From Bacillus sp. FJAT-27445 (lineage in GTDB: Bacteria > Bacillota > Bacilli > Bacillales > Cytobacillaceae): a DNA stretch of 64,000 nucleotides. The position numbers were made by a program, and so were the translations under genes. The stretch lies in the NCBI RefSeq assembly GCF_001510665.1, contig NZ_LMTI01000003.1:583039-647038 (forward strand), written 5' to 3'. The notes under the pieces were generated by a model. The model worked only from the letters and a program-made list of their open reading frames with translations. It was not told where the DNA came from and ran no database searches. Below are positions 9,257 to 19,002 of this stretch, in pieces. How positions within the stretch are numbered: position 1 is the first letter of the stretch; the number at the start of each line of letters is the position of its first letter.

Positions 9257-9293
9257 GAACAGCCAAGATAGACAGCAAAGGGGGAAAACCGAT

Positions 9294-10334
9294 ATGTCCT
9301 ATGTTGAATTAAAAGATATTCGTGTAAGTTACGATAACCAAACCAACATATTAAAAGATTTGAATTTATCGATTGAAAAAGGTGAATTGGTTTCCTTATT
9401 AGGACCATCTGGTTGCGGGAAAACAACCACTTTACGTGTAATTGCAGGTTTAATTCAACCAAATGATGGTGAGTTTCTTGTTGACAATCAAAACTTAACA
9501 AAGGTACCCGTGCATAAGCGTGAATTTGGCATGGTATTCCAAAGCTATGCCTTGTTTCCCCATCTAACCATTAAGGAAAACGTTGAGTTCGGCTTGAAAT
9601 TGCGCAAGGAAAAGAAGAATACGATTGATAAAAAAGTAAAAGATATATTAGCCATTACAGGCCTGGAAGAGCTGGGTGACCGCTATCCAAAACAACTTTC
9701 CGGCGGCCAAAGACAACGTGTGGCTTTAGCCCGGGCTCTCGTAATTGAACCAAAATTATTATTACTGGATGAACCATTAAGTAATTTAGATGCTAAATTA
9801 CGTGTGGCAATGCGGATTGAAATCAAACGCATCCAAAGCCAATTAGGGATCACCTCTGTGTTTGTCACGCATGACCAAGAGGAATGTTTCTCTATTTCTG
9901 ACAAAGTCGCTGTCATGAATAAAGGGGTTATAGAGCAGTTCGACACCCCTGAAGAGATTTATAAAAATCCAAAAACGGAGTTCGTCGCTCGCTTTATAGG
10001 TTTTGAGAATTTCTTTGACTTAACTAAAGAGCAAGAAGGTAAGTATAAAGCGGTGGATGGAACGGTTTTCTTAAGTACGCGCAAATGGGAAACAGGAAAA
10101 CGCACTGGAACAATCCGTCCGGACGACATCGATATTGTAGCAAGTACCGAGTCGAATACAAATAATATCGTGTCCGGGACGATCAAAGTCCGTACTTTCT
10201 TAGGAAAGTCCTATCAATATGAGATTGAAACCTCTATCGGAACATTACTTGTAAACGAAGCGGACGATGTAATTTATCAAGTGGGAGAAACTGTTACATT
10301 ATCGATTCCATCTCACAAACTAATCATCGTTTAA
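9294..10334 (+). CDS. ABC transporter ATPase, PotA type
   Basis: A 346-residue ATPase that drives the two adjacent permeases. Walker A GPSGCGKTT is at 37-45, signature LSGGQ at 135-139, Walker B LLLLDE at 155-160, and the switch histidine is in VFVTHDQEE. Residues from about 240 form a TOBE-like regulatory domain. The ribosome site is AAAGGGGG at about 9278-9285. Belongs to the spermidine/putrescine/iron importer class; purine specificity is inferred from the operon only. Confidence 0.92.
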   Translation: MSYVELKDIRVSYDNQTNILKDLNLSIEKGELVSLLGPSGCGKTTTLRVIAGLIQPNDGEFLVDNQNLTKVPVHKREFGMVFQSYALFPHLTIKENVEFGLKLRKEKKNTIDKKVKDILAITGLEELGDRYPKQLSGGQRQRVALARALVIEPKLLLLDEPLSNLDAKLRVAMRIEIKRIQSQLGITSVFVTHDQEECFSISDKVAVMNKGVIEQFDTPEEIYKNPKTEFVARFIGFENFFDLTKEQEGKYKAVDGTVFLSTRKWETGKRTGTIRPDDIDIVASTESNTNNIVSGTIKVRTFLGKSYQYEIETSIGTLLVNEADDVIYQVGETVTLSIPSHKLIIV

Positions 10335-10463
10335 ATGGTGAAAGTGAAAGGTTAAGAAGTGTTGGGCAATGACAATCGTGCACAAGGCTAATCGGAATTT
10401 TCGAAAGACAGGGTTACTAACCCGTAATAAGTAATTCAAGCACCTATAAAAGGAGAGAAAAAA

Positions 10464-11513
10464 ATGAAGAAAAAATTAGGTTTAGTTGGTCTAACTTTCA
10501 TAACTGCTGGCCTGTTGGCCGCATGTGGCGGCAATGCTGCAAATGAGGGAAAACAAAAATTGATCGTTTCAACTTTTGGTTTGGAAGAGGATAAAATGAA
10601 GGAAGATGTCTTCAAGCCTTTTGAAGAAAAATATAATGTAGACATTGTCTTAGAATTAGGTACAAGCTCAGAACGTATTACAAAACTAAAAAGTAACCCA
10701 AACTCAACGGTTGATGTCATTGAGCTATCTCAATCCAATGCGGCTGATGGAGCAGAGGCAGATTTATTTGAAAAGATTGATAGTTCAAAAGTACCGAACA
10801 TGGAAAAACAAATCGAAAGCGCGAAGGAATTATCTGCAGATGGTTCTGGCCCTGCATACACGTTAAACAGTATTGGGATTATTTATAATAAAGAGGCAGC
10901 AGGCATTGAAATCAACGAATGGGAAGATCTTTGGAACCCATCTTTGAAAGGAAAAATCTCCATTCCTGACATTGCTTCCACATTTGGCCCTGCGATGCTC
11001 CATATAGCAAGTGATCACAAGAATGTCGATATTACTACCGATAATGGAGAAGCAGCTTTTAAAGGGATTACCGAATTAGCACCGAATGTTGTAAAAACGT
11101 ATAGCAAATCATCTGATCTAGCAAACATGTTCCAGTCAGGTGAAATTGTAGCGGCTGTTGTTGGCGACTTTGCAGTTCCGATCATTTCCGAATCAAATCC
11201 AAAGGTCGAATATATCGTCCCACAATCCGGAACATACGCAAACTTTAACACAATCAACGTCAACAAAAACTCTAAAAATAAAGACTTGGCTTATAAATAT
11301 ATTGATTGGAGATTAAGCCAGGAAGTTCAGGAAAAAACGGCTGTGTCTATCAATGAGGCACCATCGAATAAAGAAGTTGTTTTAGACGGAGAAGCGGCAA
11401 AGAACAAAACATATGGCGAAGTCGCAGAACGCACTAAAAAGGTTGATTCAAAATTCGTAAATGAAAACCTTGAATCTTGGATTAATCAGTGGAATAGAAT
11501 TTTGAACAAATAA
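10464..11513 (+). CDS. Extracellular solute-binding lipoprotein, PotD type
   Basis: A 349-residue binding protein. A lipoprotein signal peptide ends in LLAAC with Cys-21 as lipidation site. The mature part has the periplasmic-binding fold of the PotD/extracellular solute-binding group (LNSIGIIYNKEAAGIEINEW, then WEDLWNPSLKGKISIPD). It should capture the ligand outside the membrane and pass it to the two permeases. Ribosome site AAAGGAGAG precedes the start. The 130 bp before it holds no recognised signal. The ligand is probably purine-related because of the guanine riboswitch, but this is inference. Confidence 0.9.
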   Translation: MKKKLGLVGLTFITAGLLAACGGNAANEGKQKLIVSTFGLEEDKMKEDVFKPFEEKYNVDIVLELGTSSERITKLKSNPNSTVDVIELSQSNAADGAEADLFEKIDSSKVPNMEKQIESAKELSADGSGPAYTLNSIGIIYNKEAAGIEINEWEDLWNPSLKGKISIPDIASTFGPAMLHIASDHKNVDITTDNGEAAFKGITELAPNVVKTYSKSSDLANMFQSGEIVAAVVGDFAVPIISESNPKVEYIVPQSGTYANFNTINVNKNSKNKDLAYKYIDWRLSQEVQEKTAVSINEAPSNKEVVLDGEAAKNKTYGEVAERTKKVDSKFVNENLESWINQWNRILNK

Positions 11514-11530
11514 TAACAGTATGGAGGAGA

Positions 11531-11559
11531 AAGGCTTAGAATAATTCTTGGCCTTTTTT
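11531..11559 (+). terminator. Intra-operon terminator between transporter and deaminases
   Basis: AAGGCTTAGAAT pairs with ATTCTTGGCCTT (one mismatch, one G-U) and is followed by TTTT. It probably terminates only part of the transcripts, lowering deaminase expression relative to the transporter. Confidence 0.6.
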
Positions 11560-11594
11560 CTCTTTTACGATGTGCGTATGGAGGGATAGTTAAA

Positions 11595-13307
11595 ATGCAA
11601 GTCGATTTGATAATTAGAAATGCACAGGTTTTTAATACTTTTACAAAAAAGTTTGAACGGAAGAATGTTTCTATTGTTGGCGACAAATTTTACTATTTGA
11701 AGGCTGGTGAATTTGAGAATATAGAGGCTGCTAAAGTGGTGGATGCTAAAAATCAGTACCTGGTTCCAGGTTTAATGGATATCCATATGCATATTGAAAG
11801 CTCCATGACTTCACCTTCTATTTTTTCAGAAGCCGTCTTAACGCACGGGGTGACAACTGTCGTTGCTGATGCTCATGAGATTGCGAATGTGTTTGGGATG
11901 GAAGGTTTGGCGGCGTTCTTCTCCCAACCGAGTGCTATGGACATTTTCTTTGCCATTCCTTCTTCTGTCCCTTCAACTACGCCAGAATTAGAAACGACTG
12001 GCGGCATTATTGGAGTTAAAGAAGTGAAAAAGCTCTTGCAGCATCCTAAAGTCATTGCGCTAGGTGAAGCGATGAACTTCAATGGGATTGTTAATGAACC
12101 GAATTCTTTAATTCGGCAAATTTTACATGTTGTTCAAACGGAGAGGCCATTTATGCCTTTGGAAGGCCATATCCCACGTGTTACCCAATTGGAGTTGGCG
12201 AAATTTTTATATGCAGGCCTAACGGCTGACCATACCCACCAGTCGCCCGAATCGATTTATGAGAAGGTCACAAGCGGGATGTTTTTGGAGTTGCAAAAGA
12301 AATCGATTACACCGGAAAATATACAGGTCATAGTTGAGAATCATTTTTATGAATATGTATCTTTCATTACGGACGATGTGATGGCGGACGATTTGCTGGA
12401 GGGGCATTTGAACGCAAATGTACGCTTGGCGATTTCATCCGGTATGCCAGTAGAGCAGGCGCTTTATTGCGCTACCTATACACCTGCCAGACGAATGGGA
12501 TTTCAGGACCGGGGGGCGATCGTTCCTGGTTTTAAAGCTGACTTCCTGTTATTGGATGACCTTGAAAGCCTGGATATAGCGGCGGTTTATAAGGACGGTA
12601 AATTGGTGCATGAAAAAGGAAATGCCTTCCGGTATCCAGCTGAGAAACCTAGTTTTCCTGAGCATTTTTATCAATCTCTTCAATGCCGTCCCATAACATC
12701 AGAGGATTTACAGATTAAGGTGAAAGCATCTGAAAAGGCCGTGGTCAACGTGATCCGAATTTCTGAGATAGGTACATTTACCGAACATGTACAGCGGGAA
12801 GTTAGAGTCGTGGATGGATTTTTGGATTGGGAAAGTAGTGGGTTGGCCTTGATTGTTGTGATGGAGCGGTATGGAAAAACAGGAGATATCGCCTACGGTT
12901 TTGTCGAAAATGCTTTATCCGAAAAAGGAGCCGTTGCCACAACCTGGGCTCATGATCATCACAATTTGATGGTGATGGGAACGAGTGCGGAAGATATACT
13001 AGCAGCACAAAAACAAATATTGGACATGCAGGGAGGTTATATCGTTGTACAGGACGGACAGGTGCAAGCGGTTTGCCCATTACAAGTAGGGGGTATTATG
13101 AGCGATGCACCGATTCAGGAATTAGGTGCACAACTGAAAGAAGTTCGCCAAGCGATGATTAAGTTAGGTTATCGCAACAGCAATGAAATTATGTCTTTCT
13201 CGACTTTATCATTGCCAGTCTCCCCAGTTATAAAAATTACAGACAAAGGAATGATGAATGTACGTTCTCAAATGATAATCCCATTAGTAGAGGGTGAAAA
13301 AATATGA
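11595..13307 (+). CDS. ade: Adenine deaminase-like amidohydrolase
   Basis: A 570-residue metal-dependent amidohydrolase of the adenine deaminase family, which converts adenine to hypoxanthine and ammonia. Family motifs: [14 protein letters not shown] at about 57-70, [20 protein letters not shown], and TDD followed by DLLEGH. The usual SDHE motif reads ADHTHQ here, so it may be a YerA-like paralogue with changed activity. Length matches AdeC (about 577). It overlaps the next gene by 4 bp and lies in the guanine-riboswitch operon. Confidence 0.85.
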   Translation: MQVDLIIRNAQVFNTFTKKFERKNVSIVGDKFYYLKAGEFENIEAAKVVDAKNQYLVPGLMDIHMHIESSMTSPSIFSEAVLTHGVTTVVADAHEIANVFGMEGLAAFFSQPSAMDIFFAIPSSVPSTTPELETTGGIIGVKEVKKLLQHPKVIALGEAMNFNGIVNEPNSLIRQILHVVQTERPFMPLEGHIPRVTQLELAKFLYAGLTADHTHQSPESIYEKVTSGMFLELQKKSITPENIQVIVENHFYEYVSFITDDVMADDLLEGHLNANVRLAISSGMPVEQALYCATYTPARRMGFQDRGAIVPGFKADFLLLDDLESLDIAAVYKDGKLVHEKGNAFRYPAEKPSFPEHFYQSLQCRPITSEDLQIKVKASEKAVVNVIRISEIGTFTEHVQREVRVVDGFLDWESSGLALIVVMERYGKTGDIAYGFVENALSEKGAVATTWAHDHHNLMVMGTSAEDILAAQKQILDMQGGYIVVQDGQVQAVCPLQVGGIMSDAPIQELGAQLKEVRQAMIKLGYRNSNEIMSFSTLSLPVSPVIKITDKGMMNVRSQMIIPLVEGEKI

Positions 13308-14653
13308 GAACACTCATCAAAAATGCCTGGATTTTAACGATAAATGAAAAAATGGAGCAATTTCAAAATGGCTATTTACTAGTAGATGGCGAAAAAATTG
13401 CAGAAGTTGGCGAAATGAATTCATTGCCGAAGGAAACCACTTATGGCAAATGCATTGATGCCAATGGTGCTATCTTGTTGCCTGGTATGGTAAATACGCA
13501 CACACATATCGGCATGATTCCCTTCCGTTCTTTAGGAGATGACTATCCGGATCGTTTGCACCGTTTCTTATTTCCATTAGAAAATGAATGTATGAACGAA
13601 CAATTAGCCTACACGAGCGGAAGATATGCCATTGCCGAAATGCAGCTGGCCGGTGTAACGACTTTCTTTGATATGTATTATTTTGAGGAACAATTGGCGA
13701 TTGCGGCTGAGGAAATGCATACCCGTGCCATTTTAGCAGAAACCGTCCTTGATTCCATAACGGTTGATGTTCCGGAACCAATGGGGGGATTACAATACGC
13801 TGAACGTTTTATGCCGAAATGGCAAGGAAATCCAAGAATTCAAGCATCAGTAGCACCACATGCACCCTATACGAATACCATTGAAGTGCTTCAGCAGGCG
13901 GATAGTTTGTCTCGAAAATACGATGTGCCATGGATGATGCATGTCAGTGAAATGGTTTTTGAGATGAACAAATATCGTGAAGAACGCAATCAAACTCCGA
14001 TTGAATTTTTAGAAGAGATTGGCGTTTTGAGCCCAAGACTCGTAGCTGCACACTGTATTCATTTGTCAGACCATGATATTGAGTTGTTAAAGAAGTATGA
14101 TGTGAAAGTGGCACATTGTATCGGCGCCAATACAAAATCTGCCAAAGGCGTAGCGCGTGTACGGGATTTATTGTCCGCTGGCATAGCGGTGGGGTTAGGA
14201 ACAGATGGCCCAAGCAGTGGCAATACACTCGATTTATTTAGCCAAATGCGATTGTTTGCCAATTTTCATAAAACATATTTACAGGATCGCAGTGCATTCC
14301 CAGCCGAAAAGATTGTCCAGTTAGCGACAATGGGGGGAGCACAAGTTTTAGGCCTAGAGGAGCAAATTGGCTCTATCGAGGTAGGAAAACAAGCCGATTT
14401 TATCCTCGTTGAAACCGATTCAGTAAATATGTTCCCGATATTTGATCCGTATTCTGCTTTAGTGTACTCGGCTAATGCTAGTAATGTAAGAGATGTATTC
14501 ATTGGTGGGAAGCAGGTCGTTGCAGAGAAAAAATTAGTTGGCTTTAATCTGGCGGAATTAAGATCAGAGCTTTCCGGAGCCATGGAACTATGCGGATTTA
14601 ATAGAAAAGCGTTAAAATCGATGGAAGGAAATAGTGATAGTGGTAAACGTTAG
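13304..14653 (+). CDS. Amidohydrolase of the TrzA/MtaD deaminase type
   Basis: A 449-residue metal-dependent hydrolase. The HxH metal motif is in [10 protein letters not shown], with further ligands in HVSEM, AAHCIHL and [10 protein letters not shown]. The family covers S-adenosylhomocysteine/methylthioadenosine, 5'-deoxyadenosine, guanine and triazine deaminases. Context (guanine riboswitch, purine-type transporter, adenine deaminase) favours a purine base or nucleoside, perhaps guanine. The ATG overlaps the stop of the preceding gene, so translation is coupled. A strong terminator ends the operon. Confidence 0.85.
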   Translation: MRTLIKNAWILTINEKMEQFQNGYLLVDGEKIAEVGEMNSLPKETTYGKCIDANGAILLPGMVNTHTHIGMIPFRSLGDDYPDRLHRFLFPLENECMNEQLAYTSGRYAIAEMQLAGVTTFFDMYYFEEQLAIAAEEMHTRAILAETVLDSITVDVPEPMGGLQYAERFMPKWQGNPRIQASVAPHAPYTNTIEVLQQADSLSRKYDVPWMMHVSEMVFEMNKYREERNQTPIEFLEEIGVLSPRLVAAHCIHLSDHDIELLKKYDVKVAHCIGANTKSAKGVARVRDLLSAGIAVGLGTDGPSSGNTLDLFSQMRLFANFHKTYLQDRSAFPAEKIVQLATMGGAQVLGLEEQIGSIEVGKQADFILVETDSVNMFPIFDPYSALVYSANASNVRDVFIGGKQVVAEKKLVGFNLAELRSELSGAMELCGFNRKALKSMEGNSDSGKR

Positions 14654-14689
14654 ATGGAACATGGAAGAGGACATTGGTAGAAATGCATT

Positions 14690-14731
14690 GAAATCTTGAT
14701 TGGCTATTAGCCTTCAAGGTTTCTTTTTTTT
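14690..14731 (+). terminator. Terminator of the purine operon
   Basis: GAAATCTTGA pairs with TCAAGGTTTC, extended by GGCT/AGCC at the tip, and is followed by eight T. Confidence 0.9.
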
Positions 14732-14801
14732 AAAGCAGCTCAATTTATGTAATCGCTGATTGCCCTTAAGAGCAGGAAAAAGCTTACTCAATTGAGTAAG
14801 C

Positions 14802-15245
14802 TTAGCCTCCCGTATAAATACTTTCACATGTTCCGGCAGCTGGTTCATAGTAACAATGATTTTTGAATTGGCCGGAAAAAGGCTGGTCGTACCATGTTGG
14901 AGGGCAAGGGGCATATGGATTGAAATACCAAAGGGCAAATTTCGCCGGGTGCTGTCTCCAATAATCCAAATTCTGTCTGGCTAACCTTTTTTCAACATCT
15001 CTTGCCCGCTGATAAAACACATTCCCTTTCTGAACAGCTTCAAAGGAAAAATTTCCTCCCTGGACATGAAATATAACCTGGCGAATTGTTCTTACATCTC
15101 TGAAGTCTGAACAATCTGCTTTAGCGCGGTTAACAATTACATTTCCAACATACAGCATTCCCTGTTTTCCTTCGCCCTCGGCTTCCGCTCTCATCATCCT
15201 TGCCATTAAGGCAACGTCGGCATCCCTGTATTTTATTCTTGGCAT
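14802..15245 (-). CDS. cwlJ: Spore cortex hydrolase CwlJ
   Basis: A 147-residue SleB-family cell-wall hydrolase that degrades cortex peptidoglycan when spores germinate in response to Ca-dipicolinate. The family start LMARMMRAEAEGEGKQGML carries the conserved Glu-21. FYQRARDVEKRLAR, FALWYFNPYAPCP and a cysteine-containing C-terminus match B. subtilis CwlJ (142 aa). No signal peptide, as expected for a coat-localised protein made in the mother cell. CATACTAT on the minus strand about 30 bp upstream resembles a sigma-E -10 box, but no matching -35 was found. Confidence 0.95.
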   Translation of the reverse strand: MPRIKYRDADVALMARMMRAEAEGEGKQGMLYVGNVIVNRAKADCSDFRDVRTIRQVIFHVQGGNFSFEAVQKGNVFYQRARDVEKRLARQNLDYWRQHPAKFALWYFNPYAPCPPTWYDQPFSGQFKNHCYYEPAAGTCESIYTGG

Positions 15246-15393
15246 ATTTTCACCCCAAGATATAGTATGAAAAAGGCCTATATCTGTGTAGATTTTTTAA
15301 TTTTTTTATGGATCCAAGATTAGTTAATAATAAATGTTCAAAATTCCGAGGAAAGAGGAATAATAAAAGAACATAACAAGGATGGTGATTACT

Positions 15394-16392
15394 GTGAAGA
15401 AAAGAATTGTGCAGGGCTTGATTGTGCTGGTGGTAATGCTCTTGCCTTTTATCACACATGCACATGTAAAATGGTTTGCCGAAGTAAAGCCGGTAAGGGA
15501 GTCTATTGAGAATATACTTTCTCCGTTATTTATTACGGTCGCTTTAGTATGTGCGGTTCTCCTGGCGATATTGTCGCAAGTAATGCATAAGCTAACCAGT
15601 TTTAAATTGGCAAGGAGAATAGACCATTGGCTGGAAAAGCGGAGAGTGTATTCCCGTTATTTATTAAAGTACGGAACAGCCCTGGCCCTACTTTTGCAAG
15701 TTCTAGCTGGAACGACGTTCGCCCCTGAATTCCATATTGAACATACATGGGAAACCGTTTTAATGTGGGCAGCGATTATCCTTCTCATTATCCCGCATCA
15801 TATCGCAACCAAGTTAGGTGCAGTAATTCTATTCATTCTTTTCGTAAACGTAACAATGGCCGCGGGCTGGTTCCATATGCTCGATTATGGCTTTTATATT
15901 GCTATTATTGGGGTTTTGCTAGTCGGGAAAACGAAGTGGGAGGATTGGGGCTTCCCATTTTTGTATCTTGGGACAGGTTTGAGTTTATGCTGGGTGGCGG
16001 TTGAAAAATGGGTATTCCCGAATATGACACACGTAATTATCCAACATCATCATGTGCCTACCTTTGGTTTCCCCGCTGATACATTCACGGTGCTTGCTGC
16101 GTTTATAGAGTTTGTTGTGGGCTATTTATTGGTCGTAGGGATATTGAATCGAATCCTGGCGGTAATAGTTACAATATTATTCTTCCTCACGACGATGATA
16201 TTTGGCTATACGGAGGTTGTCGGCCATGCGATGATCCATATTGTACTGCTTATCTTTATTATCGAGGGAGTATCCTTTTATCACCCGCCGATCCAAATGC
16301 ATAAAACGAAATTGGATCAAATGGTTTTCGTATTTCTGAATTTTATCTTTGTCCTCTCTACGTATTTGTTGATTTATTATCGGTTTGCTTAA
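15394..16392 (+). CDS. Multi-pass membrane protein, DoxX-like region
   Basis: A 332-residue protein with about eight hydrophobic helices and an N-terminal signal-like helix. The C-terminal half (FIEFVVGYLLVVGILNRILA) resembles DoxX-type proteins. Histidines cluster at IIQHHHVPTFGFP and in EVVGHAMIH, which might bind a metal. GTG 15394 follows AAGGATGGTG; the alternative ATG at 15382 lies inside that ribosome site. Function unknown. It stands alone between cwlJ (opposite strand) and the sigma-factor gene. Confidence 0.7.
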   Translation: MKKRIVQGLIVLVVMLLPFITHAHVKWFAEVKPVRESIENILSPLFITVALVCAVLLAILSQVMHKLTSFKLARRIDHWLEKRRVYSRYLLKYGTALALLLQVLAGTTFAPEFHIEHTWETVLMWAAIILLIIPHHIATKLGAVILFILFVNVTMAAGWFHMLDYGFYIAIIGVLLVGKTKWEDWGFPFLYLGTGLSLCWVAVEKWVFPNMTHVIIQHHHVPTFGFPADTFTVLAAFIEFVVGYLLVVGILNRILAVIVTILFFLTTMIFGYTEVVGHAMIHIVLLIFIIEGVSFYHPPIQMHKTKLDQMVFVFLNFIFVLSTYLLIYYRFA

Positions 16393-16425
16393 ATCTCTGC
16401 ATGTATATGAACATAAAAGGACGAA

Positions 16426-16457
16426 AGGTCAAACGGATTATTCCGTTTGGCCTAATT
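16426..16457 (+). terminator. Hairpin after the membrane-protein gene
   Basis: AGGTCAAACGGA pairs with TCCGTTTGGCCT (16426-16437 and 16442-16453), followed by a short AATTTT stretch. Confidence 0.55.
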
Positions 16458-16529
16458 TTGTTGGGCTTCTTTTTTTTTGAACCGCCTTTTAAAAACAATT
16501 CGTCTAATTAGTAAGAAAGGGGGATGAGC

Positions 16530-17063
16530 GTGGAACTTTACTCGGAACACAAACCCGATTTGAAACAGTCCCTGAATGAAATCATGGACCGCTATGGTAC
16601 TGAGCTTTCCATTCTTGCATTCTCTTATGTAAAGGATATTGAAGAAGCGAAAGATATTGTCCAGAACGTATTTGTGAAGTGCTATACCCATTTGCATTCG
16701 TTTCAAGGGAACTCTTCATTAAAAACATGGCTTTATCGAATCACAATTAACGAGTGCAAGGACTATTTGAAATCATCTTATTTTAAAAAGATAATTCTGG
16801 GCGGGCATGTAAAAGAAAACTCTACCCACATTACACCGGAAACGGTTTTACTTAAAAAGGCGGAGAACGAACAGGTGATAGCGGCAATCATGGGCCTTGG
16901 GAAAAAATATCGGGAAGTGACGATCCTGAGGTATATCCACCACCTGGAAGTAAAAGAGATTGCGGACGTGCTCGGATTATCGGCGGAGACAGTTAAAACG
17001 AGGATCAGGCGTGCAAAAATGAAGCTGTTGCCCAATGTAAAGGAGGATCTTCTTTATGAATAG
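16530..17063 (+). CDS. ECF-type RNA polymerase sigma factor
   Basis: A sigma-70 family protein of about 177 residues. Region 2 is at about 15-85 (DRYGTELSILAFSYVKDIEEAKDIVQNVF) and region 4 at about 115-170 with the helix-turn-helix LEVKEIADVLGLSAETVKTR. It redirects RNA polymerase to its own regulon. GTG 16530 was preferred to ATG 16524 because AAAGGGGG ends directly before that ATG. It overlaps the downstream gene by 8 bp, the usual sigma/anti-sigma arrangement. Confidence 0.9.
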   Translation: MELYSEHKPDLKQSLNEIMDRYGTELSILAFSYVKDIEEAKDIVQNVFVKCYTHLHSFQGNSSLKTWLYRITINECKDYLKSSYFKKIILGGHVKENSTHITPETVLLKKAENEQVIAAIMGLGKKYREVTILRYIHHLEVKEIADVLGLSAETVKTRIRRAKMKLLPNVKEDLLYE

Positions 17064-18387
17064 GAAACAATTCTTACAAAACTCTTTTATTAAAATGTAT
17101 GGTGAGAACTTAACATTTACGGATAAAGATAAAACCGAAGTGTACAGTAACCTACAAAATCCACACGGTAGGAAAAGAAAAAAAGTCAATTTGGTTCCTT
17201 TTGTCGTAATGGGTCTCGTTCCAGTAGTATTCATCGTACTCCTTCTTAGTAACGTGAATATCTTTGATAAAGGGGTGGAAAGACAAACTCACTCTACAGT
17301 CTTGAAGCCAGCGCCACAATCCAGTCAGAATGCTTTTGGCGATACCGGCATTCAACAGGTATGGGGGAAAGGGTTGATCCAGGAAATAAAACAAACAGCA
17401 GAGGACAAGGGCATTTCCTTCTCGGTCGATGAGGTGATGTATGACGGGGCGCGAATCGTAATTGTCTATACAAGGAAATCAGAGGTTGAAGTAAAAAACC
17501 CATTTGATTTTTTTCCTACTGAGAAATTAGTTATCAATGGCGAACAGTTCATAAATTATTCCAGCAGTGGCGGGCCGACAGGGATAGAAGGCCAAAACTA
17601 TATTGAATACCAACTAGGGGCTGATTTGCCGGATCAGTTTGAGCTTGAATATGATTTAGTTGTGAATGGGGATGAAAAAAGGAAATGGAATTTTAAATTC
17701 CCAGTCAAAAAGATTGAAGGCTTATACAAGATAATAAAACCGGCCCACTCGGTTACCAGCCAAGACATGACTCTAAAATTAGAGCAGGCGATGTTTACCC
17801 CTAGCACAACAAATCTTAAGGTTAGTTTAACTGTCCCTCAAGGGCAAGAGTTGACTAAGAATCATTCCAAAAGATATATTTTCGAAGTGACTGACCAAAA
17901 GGGCAAGCAAATAGGGGGCATGTACTCGGCTGCTATCTACGGGAAAGGCTTGGATAATAGCATGTTCAAGGAAACGTTCAACGAGTTTTATGAACCTGTA
18001 AGTAAACTGCCAAAATCCTTTACCATACAGCCGTACTCCGTTGAAACCGACCATAAGGGAATGCTTGAAGAATCCTTAAATCAGAATCTGCCTATCCATT
18101 TACAACAAGACCAGTACAGCGGAATAAAAATTAAAAAGATTGAACGATACCAGAATCAGCTTTGGATATACTATACCATTGAAGGGCCTACAAATTTGAG
18201 GCAGCCCCTTGGAATTAAGAATAAGGAAACGGGCCTAGTATTACCACCAATGAACCGTGTAAAAAACAAGGATGGCTACATTGCCAAATTTGACACGGAT
18301 CTCCCACCGGAAGACTTAATCGCAATTACGCCTAAAAACAACTTAATAAAGTTGGATGACCTTAAACTAGAGATAGAGATTAAATGA
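17056..18387 (+). CDS. Putative membrane anti-sigma factor (DUF4179-type)
   Basis: A 443-residue protein: a short cytoplasmic N-terminus (1-45), a single membrane helix at about 46-65, then a long extracytoplasmic domain. This layout and the 8-bp overlap with the sigma-factor gene indicate an anti-sigma factor that holds its partner at the membrane until a surface signal arrives. The outer domain (ISFSVDEVMYDGARIVIVY, then a second beta-rich half) resembles the DUF4179/DUF5643 pair. The signal is unknown. Confidence 0.8.
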   Translation: MNRKQFLQNSFIKMYGENLTFTDKDKTEVYSNLQNPHGRKRKKVNLVPFVVMGLVPVVFIVLLLSNVNIFDKGVERQTHSTVLKPAPQSSQNAFGDTGIQQVWGKGLIQEIKQTAEDKGISFSVDEVMYDGARIVIVYTRKSEVEVKNPFDFFPTEKLVINGEQFINYSSSGGPTGIEGQNYIEYQLGADLPDQFELEYDLVVNGDEKRKWNFKFPVKKIEGLYKIIKPAHSVTSQDMTLKLEQAMFTPSTTNLKVSLTVPQGQELTKNHSKRYIFEVTDQKGKQIGGMYSAAIYGKGLDNSMFKETFNEFYEPVSKLPKSFTIQPYSVETDHKGMLEESLNQNLPIHLQQDQYSGIKIKKIERYQNQLWIYYTIEGPTNLRQPLGIKNKETGLVLPPMNRVKNKDGYIAKFDTDLPPEDLIAITPKNNLIKLDDLKLEIEIK

Positions 18388-18395
18388 ATTAAGTG

Positions 18396-18436
18396 AAAGC
18401 ACAAGCAGGCTGTTGGCAGGCTTGTGCTTTATTTTT
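18396..18436 (+). terminator. Terminator of the sigma/anti-sigma operon
   Basis: A perfect AAAGCACAAGC/GCTTGTGCTTT stem (18396-18406 and 18420-18430), then ATTTTT. Confidence 0.9.
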
Positions 18437-18492
18437 CGTATTGTTGCAACTTTCTTCCAAATTTTTCGTAAGACATATAAGAGGTGATCCAA

Positions 18493-19002
18493 ATGGACAA
18501 ACAAACGTTATATGTGTCTGATAACTTTTTTTCGGCTGGGCAGACCGATATTTATAATGGTTCGAAGGAGAAGGTTGGGGAAGTCGACTTGAAGAGTATG
18601 TTCAGTGCCGGTTTGGATGTTCTGAATCAGGAGGGGAAGATTATCGTAAGCGCCAAGTTCCCTTTTTTAAGCCGGAGATGGGTCGTCACCGGTTCAGATG
18701 GGCAGGAAATCGGGAACCTGAAGGCGAAATTTGCTTTTTTTGCAAAAAGGTATGAATACAGTACAGCGGAGGGCGGGGTTTTTGAGATTGAGTCAGAGGC
18801 CTTTTCCAATCTTTATATCTTATACGATGAAAATGGGAACGAGGCTGGCCGTTTTGAGAAAATCAGCGGGTTCTTTTCGGCTGCAGCGTTTCAACTGTCC
18901 AGCTCGGATAAGGGACTGGATGTGTATGAAATGATAGCCGTTGTCATGGGCGTAAATGCCATCCAAAAGGCGGCGAGGAATGCACGGAATGCCGCGCACT
19001 AA
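18493..19002 (+). CDS. LURP-one/YxjI-like protein
   Basis: A 169-residue protein resembling the LURP-one-related (tubby C-terminal-like) family, which includes B. subtilis YxjI. The repeated beta-strand pattern is visible: GSKEKVGEVDLK, SRRWVVTGSDGQEIGNLKAKF and LYDENGNEAGRFEK. It ends in a short helix rich in alanine. Family members may bind membrane lipids or nucleic acid, but no function is established. ATG 18493 follows GAGGTGAT; GTG 18484 lies inside the ribosome site. Confidence 0.7.
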   Translation: MDKQTLYVSDNFFSAGQTDIYNGSKEKVGEVDLKSMFSAGLDVLNQEGKIIVSAKFPFLSRRWVVTGSDGQEIGNLKAKFAFFAKRYEYSTAEGGVFEIESEAFSNLYILYDENGNEAGRFEKISGFFSAAAFQLSSSDKGLDVYEMIAVVMGVNAIQKAARNARNAAH

